A stretch of DNA of 50,146 nucleotides from CAZICM01 sp964537685 (GTDB taxonomy: Bacteria > Myxococcota_A > Polyangia > Polyangiales > Polyangiaceae): NCBI GenBank assembly GCA_964537685.1, contig CAZICM010000069.1:1-50146 (forward strand). Reading direction: 5' to 3'. Positions 1-8,145 of this stretch are shown here, in pieces. Below the pieces are notes generated by a model. It worked only from the letters and a program-made list of their open reading frames with translations, ran no database searches and was not told where the DNA came from. The first letter of the stretch is position 1, and each line of letters opens with the position of its first letter. A program made the translations under genes and the position numbers.

Positions 1-59
1 CCGAAAGCCACGAGGGCGTGACGCCTTCGGGCAAGAGGGTGGTGGTGGTGAGGGCCTAA
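1..59 (+). CDS. 3' end of an AAA-ATPase/nuclease-like gene (partial, paralogue of the next gene)
   Basis: Only the last 18 codons and the TAA stop at 57-59 are inside the window. The first 55 bases are identical to bases 1629-1683 of the complete gene that follows, and the end differs only in GCC-TAA versus GCT-TAG. After the stop the two sequences diverge at once. I infer a tandem paralogue with a conserved C-terminus. An assembly duplication at the contig edge is the main alternative. The function is taken from the complete copy: P-loop ATPase with a PD-(D/E)XK-like tail. Confidence 0.6.
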   Translation, partial: ESHEGVTPSGKRVVVVRA

Positions 60-139
60 GAGCAACACAGAAGATACAAAAAAACAACCGATAAAAAAAC
101 GCTTGACACCCCAAGCCCACCGAGCTCAAAACAAAGCCG

Positions 140-1687
140 ATGCCCCGCTTCTTCAACACCACCGGCCCCAACGATCCCGAGCGCCACTACACCCTTCCGG
201 TGCTCGAACGCTTGCCCAACGTTCGCGATCTCATCGACAACCGCCTTTATTTTGTCGTCCACGCGCCTCGTCAATCCGGCAAAACCACCACCCTAGGCGC
301 CCTCGCCAAAGAGCTTACGTCCGAAGGCCAATACACCGCCGTACTTGTCTCCGCCGAAACGGGAGCCGGTTATTTGCACGACCAGCCTGCCGCCGAGTTC
401 GCCATCTTGGAAAGCTGGCGCCGAAGCGCGATGATGCGCCTTCCCCCCGAGCTTCACCCCCCTTCCTTTCCCGATGTCGCCCCGGGAGCCCGAATTCATA
501 CGGCCCTCTCGGTTTGGGCCCAAGCCTCTCCCCGGCCCCTGGTGGTGTTTATCGATGAAATCGATGCGCTTGAAGGCTCCCTGTTGATTTCGGTACTGCG
601 TCAGATTCGCGCGGGATTTGCCGATAGGCCCAAGGGTTTTCCCTGGTCTTTGGCCTTAATCGGGATGCGCAATGTGCGCGATTATAAAATTGCATCGGGC
701 GGAATCGATCGAAGCCATTCGGCGAGTCCATTTAATATTATGGCGAAGGCGCTGACGCTGGGCAATTTTACCCGCGAAGAAGTGGGCGCGCTGTATGGGC
801 AGCACACGCAGGAGACGGGTCAAGTTTTTTTGCCCGATGCGGTGGAAAGAGCTTTTGAACTTACGCAGGGCCAGCCCTGGCTGGTGAATGCGATTGCCGG
901 CGAGTGTGTCGAGGCCCTGGTGCGCGATCGAGGCAAGCCGATTGAACTTTCGCATATCGAACGGGCCAAAGAGATCTTGATACGGCGCCAAGACACCCAT
1001 CTGGACAGCTTAGCGGAACGACTGAGAGAACCCCGGGTCCGCGCCATTATCGAACCCATGCTGATTGGCGATTACCGGGGCGACATACCCGACGACGATA
1101 TCCGTTTTATTACAGACCTAGGTTTGATGCGGATGGATGAAAAAAGGCGGATGGATGTTGCCAATCCCATTTACCGGGAGATTATTGTCCGGCACTTATC
1201 CTCGGCCATGGAAACAGGCTTGCCTTCGATTCGGCCCACTTGGCTCACGCCCGAAGGCAAGCTCAACAAAGAAGCGTTGTTGGAATCGTTCTTGGACTTT
1301 TGGCGCCAGCATGGCGAGCCCTTGTTGAAATCGGCGCCCTATCATGAAGCGGCGCCTCATCTGGTGCTGATGGCTTTTTTGCACCGGGTGGTGAACGGAG
1401 GGAGCATCGACCGGGAATATGCGATTGGAAGCGGGCGGCTGGATTTGTGCGTGCGCTATGCGGGCGAGGTCTTGCCGATTGAGTTGAAAGTATGGCGGGA
1501 TGGGAAGCCCGATCCAGAACGGGAAGGCTTAAAGCAATTGGATGGGTATTTGGCGGGTGTGGGGCAAGAGAGCGGATGGCTGGTCATTTTTGATAAGCGA
1601 AGCGGAATCAAGCCGGTGGAGGAGAGAACCGAAAGCCACGAGGGCGTGACGCCTTCGGGCAAGAGGGTGGTGGTGGTGAGGGCTTAG
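140..1687 (+). CDS. AAA-like P-loop ATPase with C-terminal PD-(D/E)XK-type nuclease-like domain
   Basis: 515 residues. A Walker A motif, APRQSGKTT, lies at residues 42-50 and a Walker B, LVVFIDEID, at 134-142. The middle part fits the helical lid of AAA-like STAND-type ATPases. The C-terminus carries D435, E448 and K450 in the spacing of a PD-(D/E)XK core (RLDL...IELK), a fusion familiar from the AAA-like/PD-(D/E)XK families that are expanded in myxobacteria, cyanobacteria and Bacteroidetes. I infer a DNA-associated or conflict-system role; the substrate is unknown. The start is the ATG at 140. A perfect TTGACA at 103-108 would place transcription start almost on the ATG, so the mRNA may be nearly leaderless, but the -10 (TCAAAA) is weak. 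It ends 1 bp from the stop of the convergent TPR lipoprotein gene, and a paralogue's tail lies 80 bp upstream. Confidence 0.85.
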   Translation: MPRFFNTTGPNDPERHYTLPVLERLPNVRDLIDNRLYFVVHAPRQSGKTTTLGALAKELTSEGQYTAVLVSAETGAGYLHDQPAAEFAILESWRRSAMMRLPPELHPPSFPDVAPGARIHTALSVWAQASPRPLVVFIDEIDALEGSLLISVLRQIRAGFADRPKGFPWSLALIGMRNVRDYKIASGGIDRSHSASPFNIMAKALTLGNFTREEVGALYGQHTQETGQVFLPDAVERAFELTQGQPWLVNAIAGECVEALVRDRGKPIELSHIERAKEILIRRQDTHLDSLAERLREPRVRAIIEPMLIGDYRGDIPDDDIRFITDLGLMRMDEKRRMDVANPIYREIIVRHLSSAMETGLPSIRPTWLTPEGKLNKEALLESFLDFWRQHGEPLLKSAPYHEAAPHLVLMAFLHRVVNGGSIDREYAIGSGRLDLCVRYAGEVLPIELKVWRDGKPDPEREGLKQLDGYLAGVGQESGWLVIFDKRSGIKPVEERTESHEGVTPSGKRVVVVRA

Positions 1688-1688
1688 C

Positions 1689-3618
1689 TTAAGGCTGTAG
1701 AGAGGCGCGAAAGCTGTTCCACAGCGCATCGGACAAGGGCGGGGTGCAGGTGGGCTTTGGGGAGGGGTTTTTGGGGGCGAGGGCGTTGAGGTCATCCTGG
1801 ATATTGCGGGCCCAAACCGCGGCATAGTGGGATGCCTTGGCCTGTTGGGCCATGTCAAAGGCTTGGAGATGCAGGTCCAAGGCTTGGCAGAGCAGGCTTT
1901 TGTCGTTGTTTCGCTTCTTGGCCAGGGACCGAAACGCAAGGCCCAGGTTGTTCTGCGTCATTGCCCACTTCAAGGGTACGCGCTCACGCGTAAACTCCAA
2001 CAGCGCCTGCCTATAGGCTTGCACCGCCGCTTCCAAGTTCTTGGTTCCGCTTTCTCGCTCCCCTAGGTTCCGAAGCGCAACGCCCAGGTTGTTCTGCGTC
2101 ATGGCCCAATACAAGGGCACGCGCTCCCGCGTCCTCTCCAATAGCGCCTGCGTNNNNNNNNNNNNNNNNNNNNNNNNNNNNNNNNNNNNNNNNNNNNNNN
2201 NNNNNNNNNNNNNNNNNNNNNNNNNNNNNNNNNNNNNNNNNNNNNNNNNNNNNATAGGCTTGCACCGCCTCTTCCAAGTTCTTTGTCCCGCTTTCTCGCT
2301 CCCCTAGGCGAAAGAGCGCAACGCCCAGGTTGTTCTGCGCCGTGGCCCACTGTAAGGGCACGCGCTCCCGCGTATACTCCAACAGCGCCTGCTTATAGGC
2401 TTGCACCGCCTCTTCCAAGTTCTTTGTCCCGCTTTCTCGCTCCCCTAGGATGCTGAGCGCATTGCCCAGGTTGGTCTGCGTCGCTGCCCACTGCAAAGGC
2501 ACCCGCTCCCGCGTCCTCTCCAATAGCGCCTGCCTATAGGCTTGCACCGCCTCTTCCAAGGTCTTTGTTCCGCTTTCTCGCTCCCCTAGGATGCCGAGCG
2601 CATTGCCCAGGTTGTTCTGCGTCGTTGCCCAATCCAAGGGCACCCTCTCCCGCATTTGCACTTCCAGGGCCTCCCGGTACAACACCACCGCATCCCTTAG
2701 CTTGGCGTCATCCCCTTCGCTTTCGCCCAAGATCTGGAGCACATTGGCGCGGCTCATTCGGACCGCTCCCCACTGCTCGGGATGCGCCTCCTTGCCAAAA
2801 TCCTTGGCCGCCTCTTTAAAGCTCGCTTCCGCCTTCTCCAGCACAGCCCTATCCCCCTTCTGCTCTCCATACCGCCACTGCGCATTGCCCAGCGCCCAGC
2901 GTATATCCCCCAGCTTCTTTCCTCCAAAGGCTTCCCTTAGCTTCGCCGAGCCCAATAGCGCCTCCGCCTTTTGCATAAAGGGCTTCAGTTGCTCCGCCAT
3001 ATAGCTGCCCCCATTCACATCCAATCCGCTCGACTCCGACAGCACCACCAAATGCAGCACCGCCCCCACATCCTTCGCCAAGGCTTGCGGCATCTCGATA
3101 TTCTGCCCCAGCGGATATCTCCCTCCCCCTCCCTGCTCCCGCCTTCCCGTTAAATGCACCACCGGCACCCGCTCCGCTCCCCGAGCAAGCACCTGCCCCC
3201 ATACCAGCACACTCGCCCCGCTCTCTTCCAACCACTTGCGGGCTTCTTCATGGCCTTGCACCGCGTTCCAATCCGGATCGGCCCCTTTGGGCTTCTCTAA
3301 AATCCTCTTGGTCGTTAAAATCTGAAAGCTTTTGATGTTGGCCGCTTCCCCTGTCCGCGCCCCGCCAAAGACTTGCGCGTTCAGCTCCATAAAACCCTGC
3401 ACCAAGCCCGTTGTGGTATCGCCCTCGCCGTCTTTGTTTTGGTCTTCGTCACCCTCAAAACCCGTCACCAAAATCGCAAAGCGTCCTTCCGCCGCCTTGG
3501 GAAGCGGATCTTGGACCGATGAACAGGAATTGCAGCCGGGCAGAGCCGCCCCCATCACCACCGTCAGGCCGAGCAGCCATGCCATCCCCAATGCCCTCAA
3601 AGCCCGCATGCGCCGCAT
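1689..3618 (-). CDS. TPR-repeat lipoprotein (interrupted by an assembly gap)
   Basis: The start is the ATG at 3618 (an upstream in-frame TTG at 3627 is less likely). The N-terminus is a basic stretch, a hydrophobic helix and a lipobox LPGC with Cys29, so a lipoprotein is predicted. A globular region of about 220 residues follows, with no family I recognise. Then come near-identical 47-residue repeats containing RERVPLxWAxTQNNLG and GERESGTKxLEEAVQAY, which are tetratricopeptide-like and resemble the repeats found beside CHAT-type proteins. The 100-base N run at 2154-2253 breaks the frame only because 100 is not a multiple of 3. If the Ns are removed, or replaced by whole 141-bp units, the frame continues to the TAA at 1689. 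It is therefore probably an intact gene whose repeat number is unknown. It is likely a periplasmic or outer-membrane protein-interaction scaffold. Confidence 0.8.
1919..2690 (-). repeat. 141-bp tandem coding repeats (47-aa TPR-like units)
   Basis: The octamer cccctagg recurs at 2060, 2301, 2442 and 2583. The last three are spaced exactly 141 bp apart, and 2060 to 2301 is 141 plus the 100 Ns. A degenerate unit begins near 1919. Units are nearly identical at the DNA level, which indicates recent duplication or gene conversion and explains the assembly break. Confidence 0.9.
2154..2253. other. Assembly gap (100 Ns) inside TPR repeats
   Basis: Exactly 100 Ns, a conventional placeholder of unknown true length. 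The flanks abut at the same phase of the 141-bp unit (gcgcctgc-gt | ataggctt versus gcgcctgcctataggctt elsewhere). The missing sequence is therefore a whole number of repeat units, possibly zero. Confidence 0.95.
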
Positions 3619-3714
3619 GCTATTCAAGCCTGTTGCCCAAGGGCAAGATTTTTTTTCTTCCCCCTTGGCAAAGGGTCGACCAATCCTACCCCTGAAAATC
3701 CCCGCATCGCCTGA

Positions 3715-3744
3715 TTGACAGCGGCTCTAGGATATGAGAATGAT
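3715..3744 (+). promoter_or_regulatory. Candidate sigma-70-type promoter for the truncated antitoxin gene
   Basis: A perfect -35 TTGACA at 3715-3720, an 18-bp spacer and AATGAT at 3739-3744 (4 of 6 matches to TATAAT). The ATG of the DUF2281-like fragment is at 3762. Predicted from sequence only. Confidence 0.35.
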
Positions 3745-3761
3745 GCTTCAGAGGCCCACAG

Positions 3762-3896
3762 ATGGAAGCAGAAGCAGACAATCCTCTCGTTGCGCAAGTC
3801 ATCGAACAGCTCAAGACCCTTCCTCAAGAATTGCAATGGCGCGTTCTTGAGTTTACCCGCGCCCTCGCCATCTCCACACCGCGGGGCGTTCCACTC
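3762..3896 (+). pseudogene. Truncated DUF2281-type antitoxin gene
   Basis: The first 45 codons read as the N-terminal half of a DUF2281/VapB-like protein: a helix with IEQLKTLPQELQWRVLEF, then STPRGVP. In intact family members the GVP is normally followed by GKELLRFAG and an acidic tail. Here that part is absent, and the frame runs on through sequence antisense to the hicB gene, giving an Arg/Leu-rich nonsense tail to 4154. I infer that the 3' half was lost when the hicAB segment arrived, or that this is a deletion scar. No remnant of the missing half was found on the far side of hicA, and no PIN-type toxin partner is nearby. Confidence 0.6.
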
Positions 3897-3939
3897 ATGT
3901 TTGGCCGCGCCGAAAAATGGCGCCGCCTGCACCCAATCG

Positions 3940-4152
3940 TTATGCTGCAACTTCGATATATTCGACTTTGCTTACGGGTTCGGGAGGTGACAAACCGTCT
4001 TCACGCATGCCTTCCAGATGAAATTCGATTGCTTCACGAATCTGCTGCTGGACCTCTTCGATGGTGGCACCTGTTGCGATGCAACCCGGGAGATCGGGCA
4101 CGTAAGCAGAATAATTTCCTTGCGCCTGTTCTATTACAATTGCGTACCGCAT
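3940..4152 (-). CDS. hicB: HicB-family antitoxin
   Basis: 70 residues from the ATG at 4152, chosen over an upstream in-frame start because MRYAIVIEQ is the family's usual beginning and a good ribosome site (aagaggtgg) precedes it. The sequence YSAYVPDLPGCIATGAT followed by a helix with EEVQQQIREAIEFHLEGMREDG is the partial RNase-H-like HicB fold. It is short and lacks the extra C-terminal DNA-binding domain of longer HicB proteins. The gene starts 10 bp after hicA ends, so the two form an operon. It is expected to bind and neutralise the HicA mRNA interferase. The 3' end lies next to the broken DUF2281 gene. Confidence 0.93.
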   Translation of the reverse strand: MRYAIVIEQAQGNYSAYVPDLPGCIATGATIEEVQQQIREAIEFHLEGMREDGLSPPEPVSKVEYIEVAA

Positions 4153-4162
4153 AGCCACCTCT

Positions 4163-4348
4163 TTACTTGAGTCCCGCTTGCTTGAGAATACTGTTATACG
4201 TGCCAGGAGCAATGTCATCACTGGGTTTTCCAGGCACCGTAACCCTGCCCGGTTTTATCGGGTGCTTGAACTGCCTATGACTGCCTCGTGTGGCAACAAG
4301 CCGCCATCCGTCCTCGTGCAGCAGTCGGAGGACCTCGCTAATCTTCAT
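4163..4348 (-). CDS. hicA: HicA-family mRNA interferase toxin
   Basis: 61 residues, the standard HicA size, with a double-stranded-RNA-binding-like fold. The family's catalytic histidine is seen as His24 in RGSHRQFKHP, followed by the typical TVPGKPSDDIAPGTYNSILKQAGL ending split across a short linker. HicA toxins cleave mRNA and are held inactive by HicB. The toxin-first order (hicA then hicB, 10 bp apart) is the common one. No clear promoter was seen upstream of 4348. As a mobile toxin-antitoxin pair beside a truncated antitoxin gene, it may be a recent arrival. Confidence 0.95.
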   Translation of the reverse strand: MKISEVLRLLHEDGWRLVATRGSHRQFKHPIKPGRVTVPGKPSDDIAPGTYNSILKQAGLK

Positions 4349-4646
4349 ATACTAGGGTATCAAACACGATTCGGCCGGCCCATCCAAAACGCCCCGACCC
4401 ATTTCGAGAGCGGTTTAAACAGCCCCACCCAATCCATCCCAAATCTCAACCAGAAGCAACACCCAAATGCATCGTTTACACGCCCATTAATGCAGCTCTG
4501 CCACTAGGTCAATAAAAAATTTGCAGAGCCTACTCAAAAGAAATTCCTTATGGGAACCGATATTAATCCAGCCCTTTTCCCGGCGTCAAGATTTTTTTCT
4601 TCCCCTCCGCGCACACCCCTGATATACATCCCCTCCGCCCCAGCCC
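4349..4646. other. Intergenic region between hicA and the EAD-like gene
   Basis: About 300 bp without a supportable gene. It contains a CAAGA-T7-CTTCCCC element at 4587-4605 that closely matches 3644-3664 (CAAGA-T8-CTTCCCC). A candidate -10-like TGATATAC lies at about 4620-4627, 20 bp before the ATG at 4647. Nothing else was recognised. Confidence 0.5.
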
Positions 4647-5486
4647 ATGCCTTATTTATCCCCAAAACGCATCCTACAGCTTCACGCCGCGGCCCAAGAG
4701 CTCGGTCTCGACCATGACCGCAAGGTCCTGTTCGGAGGCATGCCGGAGATCCTCTCGGCACTCGACGAAGATCCCAGTCCCTCCAAGCAACTCCTGCTCG
4801 ATCTCCATGCCTTGAATTCCCTGCCCCAAAGCTCCCCGGCCAAACCTTGTGGCTTGGAATTATGGTTGGAAAATGCCATCCATCTATATCAGCAGCACGA
4901 CCCCAGAAGCGACACCTTAAAATCCTTCCTCAAAGAAGTAAAGCAGGCCCGGCAATCCCCCAGCATCAAACCCCCGCTTCCCCCTCCGCTCCAAAGGCGC
5001 TGGCCCCTCTTGTTTCTGGCCGCCTTGGTGCCTTTAATCGCCCTGCTCATCTATTGGCGATGGCCCCGCTGTGGCAATGGACGCTTAGATCCGGGGGAAA
5101 GCTGCGATGATGGGAATGCGCTCTCCGGCGATGGATGTTCAGCCCTTTGCGCTCCCGAGCCGATCGGCACCGATGCGGGGGTACATGATGCCGGATCGAC
5201 CGATGCCGTCGCGGGCGATTCAGCAACCAGCCCAGATGGAGGCGATGCTGGAACAGATGCGGACCAGAAGAAGCCTCCATCCACGGCAACAGCCAAGGTG
5301 CGCATCACCTGTAAACCAGGAACCATCTCAATGATCAACGGCTCCAAACAGTCCCAACAATGCGGCCAGCCTCCCGCAACCGCCGCCATGCCCAAGGATT
5401 TTCCCAAGGAACTCGAATGGACCGCGCCCACCAGCCCACCCAATGCCGATCCAGCGTGGAAATGTAAATGCGAAACCATCCGCTAA
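4647..5486 (+). CDS. Transmembrane protein with N-terminal effector-associated-like domain and DUF4215 cysteine repeat
   Basis: 279 residues. Residues 1-100 contain the pattern LLxDLHALN...LxxWLENA...FLKE that I associate with an effector-associated domain (EAD) of myxobacterial conflict systems. A basic Pro-rich linker (105-118) and a hydrophobic helix at about 119-137 follow. Then comes a cysteine-rich DUF4215 repeat at 142-168 (CGNG..DPGE.CDDGN...GDGC...C), an Asp/Ala/Gly-rich spacer and a short tail with further cysteines. With no signal peptide and a Cys-rich part after the helix, I predict the EAD-like domain in the cytoplasm and the Cys repeat outside. EAD domains are known to pair homotypically and recruit effectors. 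A sensing role is inferred. Identification of the EAD is by pattern memory, so it needs an HMM test. Confidence 0.65.
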   Translation: MPYLSPKRILQLHAAAQELGLDHDRKVLFGGMPEILSALDEDPSPSKQLLLDLHALNSLPQSSPAKPCGLELWLENAIHLYQQHDPRSDTLKSFLKEVKQARQSPSIKPPLPPPLQRRWPLLFLAALVPLIALLIYWRWPRCGNGRLDPGESCDDGNALSGDGCSALCAPEPIGTDAGVHDAGSTDAVAGDSATSPDGGDAGTDADQKKPPSTATAKVRITCKPGTISMINGSKQSQQCGQPPATAAMPKDFPKELEWTAPTSPPNADPAWKCKCETIR

Positions 5487-5568
5487 GCGGCCGAGACACG
5501 CCACAAAAACCCGCCCTCTAGTCTTACCCCTCCTGGTCTCCGCGAGAAATTCCCACGAATTTGCCTGT

Positions 5569-5808
5569 GCTACGCTGCACAATGGATGCAGGAAGCTTTC
5601 TGTACCCTCTGCTACGCCGCACAGTGCGCGTAGAAAGCCTCTGTACCCTCTGCNNNNNNNNNNNNNNNNNNNNNNNNNNNNNNNNNNNNNNNNNNNNNNN
5701 NNNNNNNNNNNNNNNNNNNNNNNNNNNNNNNNNNNNNNNNNNNNNNNNNNNNNGCTACGCCGCACAGTGCGCGTAGAAAGCCTCTGTACCCTCTGCTACG
5801 CCGCACAG
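5569..5808. repeat. 41-42-bp minisatellite with an embedded assembly gap
   Basis: A divergent 42-bp first unit (5569-5610) and 41-bp units at 5611-5651 and 5754-5794 begin with gctacgc and end with ctgtaccctct. A partial unit follows at 5795-5808. The 41-bp units are identical to each other. The length is not a multiple of 3, there are no spacers, and an open frame through it would not be preserved, so it is non-coding and not CRISPR. It fills the gap between two plus-strand genes. Confidence 0.9.
5654..5753. other. Assembly gap (100 Ns) inside the 41-bp minisatellite
   Basis: A run of exactly 100 Ns flanked on both sides by the same 41-bp unit. The true number of units is unknown. Confidence 0.95.
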
Positions 5809-5976
5809 GCCCGATCGATCGCTTCCCGCACCCGCTGTGCAGAACGGTTCTGGGAAACGTCAGCCGCCCCAGGACCCACCCCATCCATCGGCCCTATTTT
5901 TTTTCCTATCCCCGCGAGGCATTCCGATGCATACTCGTCTTCGGGATTCAATCCCTTCAGGAAAGGTTTTTTATTT

Positions 5977-7917
5977 ATGCGCTACAAGCTTTTCGGGCAA
6001 ACCGCACTCTTTCTCCCCTTTGGCGCGCTCGCCTTGTTCGCGGCGTGCGGGGACAGCGGGTCCTCCAGTTCCACGGGCACCTCTCAAAGTTCCTCCAGCA
6101 GCAGCGGCGCGGGTGGCGAAGGAATGGCAGGCTCGGGCGGAACCAACACAGGCGGTGGCAATACCGGCGGCAACTCCGGCACGGGAGGTAGTGGAGGCAG
6201 CGGTGGAGGCAGCGCCAATGCCTGCAGTGGGCCGCGCATGGATATTGTCTTTGAGATCGATAACTCCAGGTCAATGGCCGATAAACAAGAAGTGCTCTCG
6301 CTGGTTGTCGCTAAGTTGGTGGAATCCCTTGCTCATCCTCCTTGTGTGGATGCCACTGGAACACCCATTCCCAATCAGCCGGCCGATCCCTCGTTCTGCG
6401 ATTGTCCCGCCGGAAGCTCGCGACTCCATGCCCCTATCACCGATATGCATATCGGCGTGATTTCATCCAGCATTGGGGGGCATGGTTCGGATGCTTGTGC
6501 TGCGAGCGAGATCTTTACGTGCAATGGTCAGCCCAATACCAGCAACAACGACCGGGGACATCTTTTATCCCGCAAAAATCCCTGTACGGGGGATGTGATA
6601 CCGACCTATGAAAACCAAGGGTTTTTAAATTGGGATCCGCTCAAGCAGAGCATGCCGGCGGGCACGGACGATATGGTTGCGCTGGGAAATTCATTTAAAG
6701 ACATGGTATTGGGCGTGGGACAAATAGGATGCGGCTATGAAAGCCAGCTTGAAGCCTGGTATCGCTTTTTGGTGGATCCCGAGCCCTACGATACCATATC
6801 GATGGCGAATGGAATCTTTGTACCTGCGGGAACCGATCAAGCATTACTTCAGCAGCGGGCGGATTTCCTGAGGCCGGATTCGGTCTTGGCGATCTTCATG
6901 CTAACGGACGAGAATGATTGCTCGACGAAGGAATTTGGTCAATTCCCCTATGTAAATCAATTAAAGAATGCCAACGGCACGGTATTCCATTTGCCCCGGC
7001 CGAGGGCGGAATGCGCGGTAGATCCTAACGATCCTTGCTGTAGATCCTGTGGCCAACCGCCAGGGAATTGCCCGGCTGATCCGTCTTGCCTCGATGGGAA
7101 TGGGAACGTGATAGCGCTGACGGACGCTGAAGATCCGACGAATTTGCGCTGTTTTGAGCAGAAGCGGCGTTTTGGCATTGATTTTATGTATCCGATTGAT
7201 CGCTATACCGCGGGGCTAACACAGCCCATGGTGCCCGATCGGTCGGGGCAACTCGTAAACAATCCGATTTACTCGGATCTCAACCTTGGGGATAACATTA
7301 AAGACATACGCACACCGGACAAGGTCTTTATGACAGGCATAGTGGGAGTACCGTGGCAGCTTATCGCGAGGAATCCAGCGATGCCCGAACTGGGCGTAAA
7401 GGACGCGGCGGAGTTATTGGTGCCGGATGGGAATGGAGAGACGGGATGGGATCAAATCCTGGGTGATCCGGCGAATTACATACCCCCCAAGGATATGCAC
7501 ATGGTGGAATCGATTAATCCTCGGCCTGGATTAGCGCCGCCCAATTCGCCGGCCAATGCGGATCCGATACACGGCCATGAATACACATCGGTGCAGCAGT
7601 CGGATTTACAATTTGCATGTATTTTCCCCTTAAAGCAGCCGAAGGACTGCACGGTCATGGGGACGATTGGCTGTGAGTGCACCAATCCCAACAATGACAG
7701 TCCATTATGCAACCCGAACAACAAGTTCGAGCAGGTCAACGCGAAGGCATATCCTGGGCTTCGGGAGCTATCGTTATTGAAATCGCTTGGGGATCGCGGA
7801 GTTGTGGGATCGATATGTCCGGTTCAGGCATCGGATGATACGAGTCCGACCTATGCGTATTTGCCTGTATGGACGGCGTTTATCGAGAGGGCGAAGGGGG
7901 TATTGGGGCAGCCGTAG
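5977..7917 (+). CDS. VWA-domain lipoprotein with Ser/Gly linker
   Basis: 646 residues from the ATG at 5977. The open frame extends far upstream through the minisatellite and its Ns, but only this ATG gives a signal peptide and is preceded by a purine-rich AGGAAAGG. The hydrophobic leader ends in FAAC (Cys24), a lipoprotein site. A Ser-rich then Gly-rich linker covers about residues 25-85. A von Willebrand factor A domain follows, with the metal-ion site D-x-S-x-S in FEIDNSRSM and a later FMLTDENDCS strand. Many cysteines in the second half suggest disulfides outside the cytoplasm. Such large VWA lipoproteins are typical of Polyangia; their ligands are unknown. The gene stands alone, with a weak terminator-like element after it. 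Confidence 0.85.
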   Translation: MRYKLFGQTALFLPFGALALFAACGDSGSSSSTGTSQSSSSSSGAGGEGMAGSGGTNTGGGNTGGNSGTGGSGGSGGGSANACSGPRMDIVFEIDNSRSMADKQEVLSLVVAKLVESLAHPPCVDATGTPIPNQPADPSFCDCPAGSSRLHAPITDMHIGVISSSIGGHGSDACAASEIFTCNGQPNTSNNDRGHLLSRKNPCTGDVIPTYENQGFLNWDPLKQSMPAGTDDMVALGNSFKDMVLGVGQIGCGYESQLEAWYRFLVDPEPYDTISMANGIFVPAGTDQALLQQRADFLRPDSVLAIFMLTDENDCSTKEFGQFPYVNQLKNANGTVFHLPRPRAECAVDPNDPCCRSCGQPPGNCPADPSCLDGNGNVIALTDAEDPTNLRCFEQKRRFGIDFMYPIDRYTAGLTQPMVPDRSGQLVNNPIYSDLNLGDNIKDIRTPDKVFMTGIVGVPWQLIARNPAMPELGVKDAAELLVPDGNGETGWDQILGDPANYIPPKDMHMVESINPRPGLAPPNSPANADPIHGHEYTSVQQSDLQFACIFPLKQPKDCTVMGTIGCECTNPNNDSPLCNPNNKFEQVNAKAYPGLRELSLLKSLGDRGVVGSICPVQASDDTSPTYAYLPVWTAFIERAKGVLGQP

Positions 7918-7919
7918 GG

Positions 7920-7942
7920 GCCTGAAGAGGCATTTATTTTTT
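7920..7942 (+). terminator. Weak terminator-like hairpin after the VWA lipoprotein gene
   Basis: GCCT-GAAG-AGGC (7920-7931) followed by a T-rich stretch to 7942. The stem is only 4 bp, so this is tentative. Confidence 0.35.
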
Positions 7943-8030
7943 CCCGCCCAGCGCATGGGGCGCCGAAGCGCGCCTGATCAAGCGTAGTTCAATTCGATAG
8001 AATTAAAGAGCCCCAGCACCAAGGGAGAGA

Positions 8031-8085
8031 AACACAAAAGCCCCATCCCCCGCGCAGCAAACCACCCGCGCGGACGACAGGGCTT
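8031..8085 (-). terminator. Branched hairpin terminator for the small lipoprotein gene
   Basis: On the minus strand AAGCCC (8085-8080) pairs with GGGCTT (8043-8038) and encloses a second stem, CCGCGC (8073-8068) with GCGCGG (8055-8050). TTTTGTGTTT follows. A further perfect 6-bp hairpin (8084-8089 with 8095-8100) overlaps the base. It lies about 60 bp after the stop at 8144. Confidence 0.5.
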
Positions 8086-8100
8086 CGATGATAAATCGAA

Positions 8101-8145
8101 ATACTAAAACACTAAAACACTAAAATACCAAAATACTAAAATACT
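8101..8145. repeat. Short AT-rich tandem repeat (actaaaat/actaaaac)
   Basis: Six successive copies of an 8-9-base unit, a(a)tactaaa(a) or acactaaa(a), run directly up to the stop codon of the minus-strand lipoprotein gene. It is a simple-sequence tract in its 3' untranslated region. Confidence 0.75.

Noticed and set aside
103..558. Plus-strand frame overlapping the AAA-ATPase gene
   Set aside because: An Arg/Pro-rich shadow frame of the complete gene in the other frame.
5443..5976. Upstream extension of the VWA lipoprotein frame through the minisatellite
   Set aside because: Contains Ns and a non-coding 41-bp repeat; the lipoprotein signal peptide begins at the ATG at 5977.
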